From positions 496,001-560,000 of the forward strand of contig NZ_FMCR01000005.1 of assembly GCF_900091575.1 (NCBI RefSeq): a stretch of DNA of 64,000 nt. Direction: 5' to 3'. The first letter of the stretch is position 1. Every line of letters begins with the position of its first letter. A model generated the notes under the pieces. That model searched no databases and was not told the origin of the DNA. It saw nothing but the letters and a program-made list of their open reading frames with translations. This document shows, piece by piece, positions 27,899-35,905 of this stretch. The DNA comes from Micromonospora saelicesensis. Its GTDB lineage: Bacteria > Actinomycetota > Actinomycetes > Mycobacteriales > Micromonosporaceae. Made by a program: the position numbers and the translations under genes.

Positions 27899-29147
27899 GG
27901 GGATACCTCAGTTGAAGGACCAGTGGGAGCAACAGAACGGCGATGAGAACGGACCCGAGCACCGCGCCGAGTAGTACGGCCTGTGGGCCGTGCGCGGTGG
28001 CGAAGACGGCGACGACGAAACCCGAGATCGGCAGGGAGACCTGGTTCAGCAGGACGATGAGGCCGATCGTCTTGCCGAGGTGTTCGCGGGGAATGCGACG
28101 GACTCGTTCGGCGCGGATGAAGACGTTCAGGATGCCGACGGTGCCGATCAGCATCGTGTAACCGATGGCGAACTGGGTGAACGAGTTCGCTTGGCTGATC
28201 GCGAGCCCGCCCAGGCAGATGATCACGAACGTGCCCAGGATGGCGACCAGCGGGCTGATCCGCCGGGACAGTCGCGGGATGATGAAGAAGATCAACAGGG
28301 AGAGCACGCCTTCGGCGAAGGACAGAACCCCGAAGTAGCGGTCGGGCTTGCCGAAGGTGCCGGTGGTGATGGCGGCGCTGGTCGCCATGCCGACACCGAC
28401 CATGAGGTTCACCATCATCGTCAGCCCGACCAGGCCCACCATCGGGGGGAGCTTGAACAGCGTGCGCCCACCCTCGGCCACCGAGGCCAGCACGCCGCGT
28501 ACCGTCGTGGGCTCCGCATTGGTGACCGCGCTGCTCAGGCTGCCGCGCAGCGTCAGGACGTTGAGTGCGGTGAGCGCGAACAGCGCGCCGGTCACCAGCA
28601 GGAGATCGGTCGTTCCCAACAGGGTGGCCAGCAGGACCGCGAGAGCCGGTCCGAGCACCGTGCTCGCCTGCTCGGTGCCCTGGATGACGGACTGGGCCCG
28701 CACCATGTGCTCGGCGGGCACGAACCGGGGGAGGGTGGTCTCCATCGCGATGTACGCCTGGGCACTGGCCAGGGACATGGATGCGGCGAGAACGCTCAGC
28801 GTCACCACCGTCGCGTCCGGCCAGGCCAGAACGGCGGCGAAGGCGGCCGCGGCGAGGCACGCCCGGACGCTGTCGGCGATCAGGTAGAGCCGGTAGCCGT
28901 CGACCCGATCGGCGAGCACCCCGGCGACGGGGACGAAGATGACCCGCGGAAGCCACTCGACCAGGAAGACCAGCCCGCTCGCGGCGACACTGCCGGTGGT
29001 CTTGAAGACCAGCAGCGGGATGGCGAACAACAGGAACTGATCGGCCAGCGCCGCGACCCCGCGGCCACCGACGAAGCGCACGATCTGATGCGGCCGGATG
29101 TCTGTCGTCTGGGGCTCTCTGGCGGCGGTACGCAAAGGTCCATTCAC
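27864..29147 (-). CDS. MFS transporter of the biosynthetic operon
   Basis: A 427-residue, twelve-helix major facilitator. The N-terminal bundle starts after a 20-residue cytosolic tail (RFVGGRGVAALADQFLLFAI) and shows the MFS loop 2-3 motif VLADRVDGYRLYL. The sequence resembles export-type MFS proteins in natural-product clusters (MFS_3/DHA-like), not sugar porters. Its start overlaps the protease stop as ATGA, and it overlaps the next ligase. It probably exports the pathway product or confers self-resistance (inference from context). Confidence 0.9.
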   Translation of the reverse strand: MNGPLRTAAREPQTTDIRPHQIVRFVGGRGVAALADQFLLFAIPLLVFKTTGSVAASGLVFLVEWLPRVIFVPVAGVLADRVDGYRLYLIADSVRACLAAAAFAAVLAWPDATVVTLSVLAASMSLASAQAYIAMETTLPRFVPAEHMVRAQSVIQGTEQASTVLGPALAVLLATLLGTTDLLLVTGALFALTALNVLTLRGSLSSAVTNAEPTTVRGVLASVAEGGRTLFKLPPMVGLVGLTMMVNLMVGVGMATSAAITTGTFGKPDRYFGVLSFAEGVLSLLIFFIIPRLSRRISPLVAILGTFVIICLGGLAISQANSFTQFAIGYTMLIGTVGILNVFIRAERVRRIPREHLGKTIGLIVLLNQVSLPISGFVVAVFATAHGPQAVLLGAVLGSVLIAVLLLPLVLQLRYPHAHPDPAPNHR

Positions 29148-30568
29148 GCAGAGATCCCCCGTCTGTCCATCGAGGAGCGTAACAGCGGTCGATCAGCGGC
29201 GACAGCCCCGTCCAATCGGTGCGCGGTGAGCAGACCGTGGCCGGTGGCCGGGTTCGGGCTCGCTCCGCCGCACTCGTCCCCGGTGATGGAACGGCCCTGC
29301 GTAACCGGCACGCAGTCCGCAGCCAACGATTCCACAGTGCTCGCCCGACCCTGCTGAATCGCCAGTGCCACCACGCCGGCGGCGTACGCCGTGGCACCTG
29401 ACGTCCCGCTCGAAACGAGCCAGCCGTCGTCCGCCCCCGTACCGTCGTACTTGCTGTTGCGGCGGTCGAACAGGCAACCGGGCTGGGTCGGGAACACTAT
29501 GTAGTTGCCGTTGGGCAACATGCCGCACGGGCCGGACACGTCCGGCACGGCCCGTCCAGGAAAGACCGCCGACCGGTAGCTGGAGGCCAGATCGGCGGCC
29601 CGCAGCGCGCCGTCGGGGCCGATGTGCACCCCGCCGACGGTGATCGCACCCGGGGTGGCGACGGACTGGAACATCGCTGTCGGCCGGTCGGTCGAGCCGT
29701 TACCCGCGGCGAACAGCACGGTGCAGCCCCGCCGGATCGCGTTGGCGACCTCGAGATGCAGATGGGGTTCCGAGCGCAGGGTGCCCCAGCTGCAGGAGAT
29801 GACGTCAGGCTCCAGCTGCACCGCCCGCTGGAACGCGGCGACGGGAAATGAGAAGCCCTCGGTGGCCATCTTCACCATCGTGAGGGACACCTCGGGCGCC
29901 ACCGCCAGGAGCAACGCCGACATCGCGGTGCCGTGACCGCGTTCGTCGACCGCGGGATCGAGCTGCGGCAGCGCGGCCACGACCGAGGTCCGGTAGCCGT
30001 GCTGCCGGTGATGCGGATGGTCGTAGAGGCCGGTGTCGACCATGACGACCCGGACGCCCTGGCCGCGGATGCCGGCGGCGTGGAGTTCCCCGGCTCCGGC
30101 CACTCGGACCGCGTCGCCGGGAAGGCTGAGGTGGTGCCCGGTTCCGCGCACCACCGGCGGCGACACGGTCGCGGTCAGCTCGAATCCGGATCGCGGTGCC
30201 GAGACCGCACCGATGAGGTCCGTGCACACCCGGGAGCGCAGTGGGCCCTGCGCCACGAGTTCGTACCGCGGGGAATCGCGGATGTACTTGTTGCGTACCA
30301 CGGCGACGACGCTGCCGAAGACGTCCCGGAGCAGCCTCTGCTCGCCGCTGACCGTCAGACCCACGTCGGTTCGCGCCTCGATCGCCAGGCCCTCGCGGGT
30401 GAGCGCCTCGGCGACCCGGTCGACGGTGGCCGGCGCGGGAAGGAACTCCTCGACACTGTGGCGGAGCAGCTCGGCGGGGTCGTCGGCGAGGGTGCGCCCG
30501 GACGCCGCCCGTGGGACGACGGTCAGCACACCCCGCCGGTTGAACGCGGCGATCTCGTCATCGATCAT
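29144..30568 (-). CDS. Subtilisin-like (S8) protease without signal peptide
   Basis: A 474-residue S8 peptidase inside the operon. The catalytic residues are Asp178 (VMVDTG), His212 (RGHGTAMS), oxyanion Asn290 (FAAGN) and Ser390 (SSGTSGA). The N-terminal 150 residues have no signal peptide and no recognised domain (MIDDEIAAFNRRGVLTVVPR), and may be a propeptide or substrate-binding domain. A cytosolic subtilisin in a small-molecule operon is unusual. It could process a peptide precursor or remove a protecting group from the product. The start overlaps the adenylation gene end by 11 bases; the end overlaps the MFS gene. Confidence 0.9.
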   Translation of the reverse strand: MIDDEIAAFNRRGVLTVVPRAASGRTLADDPAELLRHSVEEFLPAPATVDRVAEALTREGLAIEARTDVGLTVSGEQRLLRDVFGSVVAVVRNKYIRDSPRYELVAQGPLRSRVCTDLIGAVSAPRSGFELTATVSPPVVRGTGHHLSLPGDAVRVAGAGELHAAGIRGQGVRVVMVDTGLYDHPHHRQHGYRTSVVAALPQLDPAVDERGHGTAMSALLLAVAPEVSLTMVKMATEGFSFPVAAFQRAVQLEPDVISCSWGTLRSEPHLHLEVANAIRRGCTVLFAAGNGSTDRPTAMFQSVATPGAITVGGVHIGPDGALRAADLASSYRSAVFPGRAVPDVSGPCGMLPNGNYIVFPTQPGCLFDRRNSKYDGTGADDGWLVSSGTSGATAYAAGVVALAIQQGRASTVESLAADCVPVTQGRSITGDECGGASPNPATGHGLLTAHRLDGAVAADRPLLRSSMDRRGISA

Positions 30569-32099
30569 CGGACGCCACCAGTTCGCGCAGGCGGCCCCTG
30601 TCGAGTTTTCCGGTCGGCGTCAGGCCGACGTCCCCCTCGTCGATCAGGACGATCTCGGCCGGGACCATGTACGGCGGCAACACCCGGGCGAGCGCGGCGC
30701 CCAGTTCCGTCTCGGCTCCGGCCCGGTCGGCGCCGAGGACGAAGAGGGTGATGGCCCGGCCGGCGACGCGGTGCTGGGTCACCACCGCGCAACAGTCGAC
30801 CACCCAGTCCACGGCGAGCGCGGCGGCTTCGACCTCGGAGGTGTGCACGAGGTTTCCGGCGATCTTCACGGCGTCGTCGCGGCGGCCGACGAAGACGAGC
30901 TGACCGTCACCGGCACGCCGGACGAAGTCGCCCGACCGGTAGTACCGGGTCTCCGGAGAACCGCGCGTGATCAGCACCTGCCCGGTCTTCGTCGGCTCCT
31001 CGCAGTAGCCCAGCATGACCTGCGGGCCGCCGATGAGCAGCTCACCCGTATCGCCGTCGGGCACCGGTCGCAGGTCGTCATCGACGATCAGGACGTCGAC
31101 GGCGGGCAGCGGCGTCCCGATCGGCAGATACTCGTCGTCGTGGCTGGCGATGTCGTCGGTCAGGTAGAGGGTGGCGCTGTGCGTGGTCTCGGTCGGACCA
31201 TAGCCGTGCACATAGGTCAGACCGGGAAGCTTCTTGTCCAGGGCCCGCAGGAGCGAGGTCGGGCACGACTCGCCGCCGAACCACAGGCGCCGCAACGAAC
31301 TCAGGTCGCGGCGGTCGATGTCGCTGAACCGCCCGAGGAGCATCCGGATGACCGAGGGCACCAGCAACACATCGGTGATGCGCCACTGCTCGCACGCCTG
31401 CGTCACCTGGCCGGCCATCGACAGCCGGGGCAGCAGGTGCACGCTACCGCCGACCAGGAAGGTGGAGTACAGATCGACCACCGACGCGTCGAAGAACAAC
31501 GGCGCCACGTTCAGGTAACGCATCCGTTCCGGAAAACCGACCACCTCCTGTACGCCTTCGAGGAGCGCGCACAGACTGCGGTGGCTGATCATGACGCCCT
31601 TCGGGCCGCCGGTCGATCCCGACGTGAAGATGACGTACGCCTGGTCGTCCGGCGTCCTGTCCCCGTACGCCGAGGGCCGGTAGTCGGCCTCGGCCCGCAC
31701 GTCCCAGGAGTCATCGGTGACCACCAGGGTGCCGGCCGCCGCCTCGGCGACCAGCCCGAGATGCTGCGGATGCGCCACCGTCACCGTCGGACGGCACCTG
31801 GCGAACAGCACTGCCGTCCGGGCCGGCGGCAACGACTCGTCGACGGGGACGTACCTCGCGCCGAGCCGGAGCGCCGCCAACATGCAGACCACGGAGTCGA
31901 TGGACTTGTCCATCACCATCGCGACGGTGCCGTGTCGCCCGACGAGGGGAGCCAGCAGGTCGGTCAGCGCCTGGGTGCGCCGGGCCAGCGTCCGATAGGA
32001 CACCTGTTCGTCGGTGGCCAGGTCGACCACCGCCACGGCGTCGTCGTCGTGGCGGCGATCGAGGACCTCGTCGGCGAAGCGGAGCGGGCCACCGGTCAC
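30558..32099 (-). CDS. Stand-alone amino-acid adenylation enzyme (ANL superfamily)
   Basis: A 513-residue AMP-forming enzyme. The GTG at 32099 overlaps the hydrolase stop as GTGA. Adenylation core motifs are all present: A3 IFTSGSTGGPKGV, A5 YGPTETTH, A7 YRSGDFVR, A8 GRRDDAVKIAG, and A10 TPTGKLDRGRL with the catalytic Lys. In A4, PLFFDASVVD carries the Asp that binds the alpha-amino group in NRPS adenylation domains, so an amino acid is the likely substrate. By eye, specificity positions include D, A, V, then G and H-S near the A5 loop; no prediction is made. The cognate carrier is probably the discrete ACP three genes upstream. Confidence 0.93.
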   Translation of the reverse strand: MTGGPLRFADEVLDRRHDDDAVAVVDLATDEQVSYRTLARRTQALTDLLAPLVGRHGTVAMVMDKSIDSVVCMLAALRLGARYVPVDESLPPARTAVLFARCRPTVTVAHPQHLGLVAEAAAGTLVVTDDSWDVRAEADYRPSAYGDRTPDDQAYVIFTSGSTGGPKGVMISHRSLCALLEGVQEVVGFPERMRYLNVAPLFFDASVVDLYSTFLVGGSVHLLPRLSMAGQVTQACEQWRITDVLLVPSVIRMLLGRFSDIDRRDLSSLRRLWFGGESCPTSLLRALDKKLPGLTYVHGYGPTETTHSATLYLTDDIASHDDEYLPIGTPLPAVDVLIVDDDLRPVPDGDTGELLIGGPQVMLGYCEEPTKTGQVLITRGSPETRYYRSGDFVRRAGDGQLVFVGRRDDAVKIAGNLVHTSEVEAAALAVDWVVDCCAVVTQHRVAGRAITLFVLGADRAGAETELGAALARVLPPYMVPAEIVLIDEGDVGLTPTGKLDRGRLRELVASDDR

Positions 32100-32668
32100 C
32101 GGTCGACCGTCGCGAGTTGCTGGCACACCGCCTCCAGCAGTTCCGGGAACGTGTCCAACTTCTGGTCGTAGGACCCGAAGTGGCCCATCCCCTCCATCAG
32201 GGTCAGGCGGCTGCCGGTCAGCCGATGCAACTCCCGGGCCACATCGACGGGCACCCACGGATCGTCGGTCGAGTGGAACTGGACGATGAAGCGCTGATTC
32301 CGCTTGATCGCCGCCCAGTCCCATGGCCGGTCGAAGAATCCACTGCGCCGTTCGAGTTCGAAGCCGCAGTCGGTGTGGTGCCCGGCCACCACGAAGGTGC
32401 CCAGCAGCGGCGCCGACTCCGCGTACCGCAGTGCGGTCAGGGCTCCCGACGAATGCCCGACGATGACCGTCTGGTCGTCCGGCCGGATGACATCGGTCAG
32501 GTAGGGCAGCCAGTACCGCATCCGGCCCTTGATCGGATCGGGGAAGGTCTGTGCCACCACGTTGTGGCCACGAGCCTCCAGCTCCCGTTTGAGGTACGGG
32601 AACCAGATGCCGTCGATGGTTGCGCCGGCGTTACCGTGCACCAGGACGACCCGGACCGCATCAGACAT
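32096..32668 (-). CDS. Small alpha/beta hydrolase (RBBP9/YdeN type)
   Basis: A 190-residue hydrolase with the compact RBBP9/YdeN layout: a VVLVHGNAGAT oxyanion-loop segment, the nucleophile elbow VIVGHSSGALTAL with catalytic Ser, an acidic residue in HSTDDPWVP and a late His in MEGMGHFG. Its place between the carrier protein and the adenylation enzyme, with overlaps at both ends, suggests a type II thioesterase or a releasing hydrolase for the carrier-bound intermediate. Peptidase or amidase activity is also possible, as described for this family. No lid domain or signal peptide is seen. Confidence 0.85.
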   Translation of the reverse strand: MSDAVRVVLVHGNAGATIDGIWFPYLKRELEARGHNVVAQTFPDPIKGRMRYWLPYLTDVIRPDDQTVIVGHSSGALTALRYAESAPLLGTFVVAGHHTDCGFELERRSGFFDRPWDWAAIKRNQRFIVQFHSTDDPWVPVDVARELHRLTGSRLTLMEGMGHFGSYDQKLDTFPELLEAVCQQLATVDR

Positions 32669-32945
32669 AGGAGTCGTCGTTGAGCTGGTCCTCGAGCATT
32701 GTCGCGAGCGAGCCGAGGGTGGCGAAGTGCTCCACCGTCAGCAGCTCCGGTTCGAGCTCGATGTCGTAGTACGACTCGAAGGCCAGCGTCAGCTCGATCA
32801 TCTGGGTGGAGTTCAGGGAGAGTCCACCGTTGAACAGGGGTGTGTTCGAGGTCAGCTCGACGTCGTGGTTCGGGAAGACCTCGGCCGCGATCTTCCGCAG
32901 GTCATCCTCGATGTCCGCGCGGGTCTTCCGGTCAGCGCTCGTCAC
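32661..32945 (-). CDS. Discrete acyl/peptidyl carrier protein
   Basis: A 94-residue carrier protein of typical acidic four-helix build, including DIEDDLRKIAAEVF and FESYYDIELEPE. The phosphopantetheine serine is Ser46, in GGLSLNSTQMIEL; the usual Asp before it is Asn here (NS rather than DS), and an extra Ser sits two residues upstream. The modification site is therefore inferred by alignment with LGLDSLALVEL-type motifs. It overlaps the hydrolase by eight bases and follows the radical SAM gene directly. It is the likely target of the AcpS-type transferase encoded upstream and the acceptor for the adenylation enzyme. Confidence 0.88.
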   Translation of the reverse strand: MTSADRKTRADIEDDLRKIAAEVFPNHDVELTSNTPLFNGGLSLNSTQMIELTLAFESYYDIELEPELLTVEHFATLGSLATMLEDQLNDDSYV

Positions 32946-32946
32946 G

Positions 32947-34467
32947 TCAGCCCGCCTTCGGCCCGGTGCTGGAATCGGCGGGCCGGGTCGCCAGCTTGGA
33001 CTGCAGGAAGACCGGAGTCCGGGGGATGTTCATTTCGTCCTGGTGGAACGGGTTGCGCTTGTTCTTCAGCGAGAGGTACATGGTGCGGCGCGCCCGCGCC
33101 TTCTCCTCGTCTGAGTAGAACAGGAAGGCGATGTTGCCGGCGTTCTCCCGGCCGACCTCGGTGAGGGTGATGTCCTCGTCGGTCTCGATCGCGTACCCGC
33201 TGTCGACCATCCAGTTGATTTCCCGGCGGTACTTCTCCAGGTTGGCGACATCCGCTTTGCGTACGGTGCCGAAGACCGGGAAGAACACCATGACTCGGTT
33301 CTCGACCTCGTCCTCACTGCAGATCCGGCCCTGCTCGATGGGGATGATGCCGTCCTCGACATCCTTGATCCAGCGGTCCACGTTGGTGTGGTTGCGGTAG
33401 CTTCGCTCACCCATGTAGTTCTCGGCGGCCGGACCGATGCCCAGGGTGTAACTGGCGCGGTAGCCGTTGCCTCCGCAGGCGTGGTCCAGCCCGATCGGGC
33501 CGGTCTCGTCGAGGTGGGTGAAGAAGTTGATCAGGAGCTGCTTGTCGTACCCGTAGTCGGCAAGGCTCTCCTTGATCTGGCGGTACTGGACCCGCTCGAT
33601 GCTGCCGGACGGCAGCACGTCGCTCACCTTGCCGGCCCGGATCTGCTTGTCGAGCCGGGTGCCCTCCCACTGGTTGAACCGGTACGTCTGCACGAAGCTG
33701 GGGCGCAGTTCGGCGCAGATGCCGTGGATGTCGGAGGCGAGAATCTCGTCGGTCTGACCGGCGAGGTTGTACATGAGGTCCAGGGCGAACGTCCTGATCC
33801 CGGCTTTGCGGATGTTCTCCGCCGTCTGGTACACCTGCTCGACGGTGGCCTTGATGGTCAGCTTGCGCCGGATCTCCTCGTTGAGCGTCTGCACGCCGAA
33901 CGAGATGCGGGTGATGCCCAGGGACTTGAGCATCTCGATGTAGCCGTCCGTGGACAGGCCGAGCGGGCTGCCCTCCAGCGAGATCCCGTCGACCTCGCTC
34001 AGGTCGAACTCGCGATGCACGGCCTGGATGATGGTCGCCATCGACTCCTGGTCGAGCGCCGACGGCGTGCCCCCGCCGAACTGGACGTACTTGATCTTCG
34101 TGCCCTGGAAGTACGCCGAGCGGGCGTTGCGCTCGATCTCCTTCACCATGGCCTTGACGAACCGCACCCGCTGCTCGCCCTGGTACTTCGCCGAGGACTC
34201 CTTGAAGCAGGCACAGAAGTTGCAGAACGCCTCGCAGAAGGGGATGTGGAAGTACAGCAGGATGTCCGTCTGCTGAGGGTGCGTCTGACGGTCCAGGAAG
34301 GAGAAGTACTCCGCCTTCTCCTGCTCGGTGCGCAGCGCGTCCTGGAAGCCGCAGATCTTCGGATAGAACCAGGTGACGTTGGTGCGCTTCTCCGGGCTCT
34401 CGAAGTCGTCCTTGAGGTAGAAGTTCGAGTCGAGACCGAGCATGAACGAGTTCTCGGTGGTGGTCAT
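32947..34467 (-). CDS. HemN-like radical SAM enzyme
   Basis: About 506 residues from the ATG at 34467; an ATG at 34482 is also in frame. The radical SAM cluster motif is CX3CX2C: Cys78, Cys82 and Cys85 in HIPFCEAFCNFCACF, with a further Cys87. The SAM-binding GGGTPS motif lies at ~131-136, and FALDLMYNLAGQT matches HemN/HemW. The C-terminal third resembles the HemN_C region. True coproporphyrinogen dehydrogenase is unlikely in this context. HemN-like enzymes in natural-product operons perform methyl transfer, cyclopropanation or C-C bond chemistry. A ferredoxin gene directly upstream is its probable electron donor. Confidence 0.9.
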   Translation of the reverse strand: MTTTENSFMLGLDSNFYLKDDFESPEKRTNVTWFYPKICGFQDALRTEQEKAEYFSFLDRQTHPQQTDILLYFHIPFCEAFCNFCACFKESSAKYQGEQRVRFVKAMVKEIERNARSAYFQGTKIKYVQFGGGTPSALDQESMATIIQAVHREFDLSEVDGISLEGSPLGLSTDGYIEMLKSLGITRISFGVQTLNEEIRRKLTIKATVEQVYQTAENIRKAGIRTFALDLMYNLAGQTDEILASDIHGICAELRPSFVQTYRFNQWEGTRLDKQIRAGKVSDVLPSGSIERVQYRQIKESLADYGYDKQLLINFFTHLDETGPIGLDHACGGNGYRASYTLGIGPAAENYMGERSYRNHTNVDRWIKDVEDGIIPIEQGRICSEDEVENRVMVFFPVFGTVRKADVANLEKYRREINWMVDSGYAIETDEDITLTEVGRENAGNIAFLFYSDEEKARARRTMYLSLKNKRNPFHQDEMNIPRTPVFLQSKLATRPADSSTGPKAG

Positions 34468-34485
34468 GTCTGTCGATCCCATCCC

Positions 34486-34776
34486 TTATGAGGTGGACTT
34501 CTTGCTGACGGAATTGGCGTCGCTCTGGTAGATGACCGGGTACTGCTGGCTCATCTCACCGTTGATCTGGATCCACTCGAACTTGTCCTCGGGCAGTTCG
34601 ACGTCGGCCCAGATCGCCTCCGGCGGGCATTCGGCAACGCAGGCGTTGCAGTCGATGCACTCCTCCGGATTGATGTAGAGCATCTCCGGGCCCTCGTGGA
34701 AGCAATTGACCGGGCAGACGTCCACGCAGTCGGTGTACTTGCAGCCGATGCAAGCATCGGTGACGACGTAGGCCAT
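34486..34776 (-). CDS. 7Fe-type ferredoxin
   Basis: A 96-residue ferredoxin (ATG 34776, CAGGAGA upstream). Two cluster motifs are present: CIGCKYTDCVDVCPVNCF (a [3Fe-4S]-type arrangement with an insertion between the second and third Cys) and CIDCNACVAECP ([4Fe-4S]). The C-terminal tail carries GEMSQQYPVI, as in FdxA proteins. It is 18 bp upstream of the HemN-like gene, which suggests dedicated electron supply for radical SAM cluster reduction. It is larger than a bacterial 2[4Fe-4S] ferredoxin, consistent with FdxA. Confidence 0.92.
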   Translation of the reverse strand: MAYVVTDACIGCKYTDCVDVCPVNCFHEGPEMLYINPEECIDCNACVAECPPEAIWADVELPEDKFEWIQINGEMSQQYPVIYQSDANSVSKKSTS

Positions 34777-34810
34777 GATCTGGATCTCCTGATGGGTTGC
34801 GCCGCCGTGG

Positions 34811-35905
34811 TCAGGCGTGGACGGTCGAAACTTCGGTGAGCCGTCGCATCCAGCCGAACCGGTCGATCACGTCGCCGCGGTGGATGCCCTCGAGCACCTC
34901 TCGGAGGTGCGACGCCACGGCGACGCTGCCGGGCAGCCGGTATTCCTCCCCGTTGTAGCCGAGGCCGTTGATGGAGACGACGCCCTCGACCGTGCCGGTG
35001 CCGAAGCACTCGGTGATCCGACCGTCGGCGACGCCCTGCAACACCTCCGTCAACGGAACCGGCCGTTCGTCGACAGTGGTCCCCGCGTCACGCGCCAGCT
35101 TGATGATCGAGTCGCGGGTGATCCCCGGCCGTACGGTGCCGTCCAGGGACGGCGTGGTCAGAACGCCGTCGATGACGAAGAACGCGTTCATCGCGCCGAC
35201 CTGCTGGACCCTGCGCTCCGGATCGCCGCCGACCCACAGCACGTGGTGGTAGTCGTAGTTGGCGGCGATCTCCCGTGGGACCAGCCCCGGCCCGTAGTTC
35301 CCGACGGCGTTGATGTCGCCAGTGCCGCCCGGCCATGCGCGGACGTAGTCGTTCACCACCATTGCCCGTACCGGCAGCTCGGCCGGAGCCTGCCGCGCCA
35401 GCGGGCTCGCAACGATCGTGAAGAGGCACTCCTCGGCCGGGGCGACCTCGAGCGTCGGGCCGTTGCCGGCCAGGACGGAGCGCAGCAGCAGCGCCGACCC
35501 GGGCTCCGCCGGGATCCACGCCGAGTCCAGGTCCACGAGCCGGCGGATCGCCAGCCAGACGCGGTCGAAGTCGAGTTGCGGGAGTGCCATCCGCCGGGCC
35601 CCGTTGTTGAACCGCTTGACGTGGCTGTCCGGGCGGTACACCGCGACGGACCCGTCGGTCATCCGGTAGGCCGCGAGGTCGTCGAACAGCGCCTGCCCGT
35701 AGTTCAGCGCCGAGGACGTGGGCCGCACCGACGGCAGTGCGTCGCGGTCGGCGATGGTCATGCCCTGCCAGGACCGCCGCTTGCTCCACCGCATCGAGTA
35801 CGCGTGATCGGTGAGGGCGCCGCCCGGGCGCGTCGGCGCGTCGGCCTCCGGCTTGGAGCGAGGTGTGGTCGTCGCCTCGACGACCAGATCGTTGTCCTTG
35901 CTCAC
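34811..35905 (-). CDS. BCAT-fold protein lacking the PLP lysine
   Basis: A 364-residue class IV aminotransferase homologue. Its overall sequence follows branched-chain aminotransferases (LNYGQALFDDLAAYR, PTLEVAPAEECLF, GRITECFGTGT), but the PLP Schiff-base Lys is replaced by Asn199: GTGDINAVGNYGPGL aligns with GEAKCSGNYAASL in the neighbouring BCAT. The Glu that contacts the PLP pyridine nitrogen in the VEELxGMN segment is also changed, to Gln234-Gln235 (VQQVGAMN). A standard transaminase reaction is therefore unlikely; it may be a pseudoenzyme partner, a binding protein or an unusual lyase. ATGA overlap with ligase 3 upstream couples their expression. Confidence 0.88.
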   Translation of the reverse strand: MSKDNDLVVEATTTPRSKPEADAPTRPGGALTDHAYSMRWSKRRSWQGMTIADRDALPSVRPTSSALNYGQALFDDLAAYRMTDGSVAVYRPDSHVKRFNNGARRMALPQLDFDRVWLAIRRLVDLDSAWIPAEPGSALLLRSVLAGNGPTLEVAPAEECLFTIVASPLARQAPAELPVRAMVVNDYVRAWPGGTGDINAVGNYGPGLVPREIAANYDYHHVLWVGGDPERRVQQVGAMNAFFVIDGVLTTPSLDGTVRPGITRDSIIKLARDAGTTVDERPVPLTEVLQGVADGRITECFGTGTVEGVVSINGLGYNGEEYRLPGSVAVASHLREVLEGIHRGDVIDRFGWMRRLTEVSTVHA

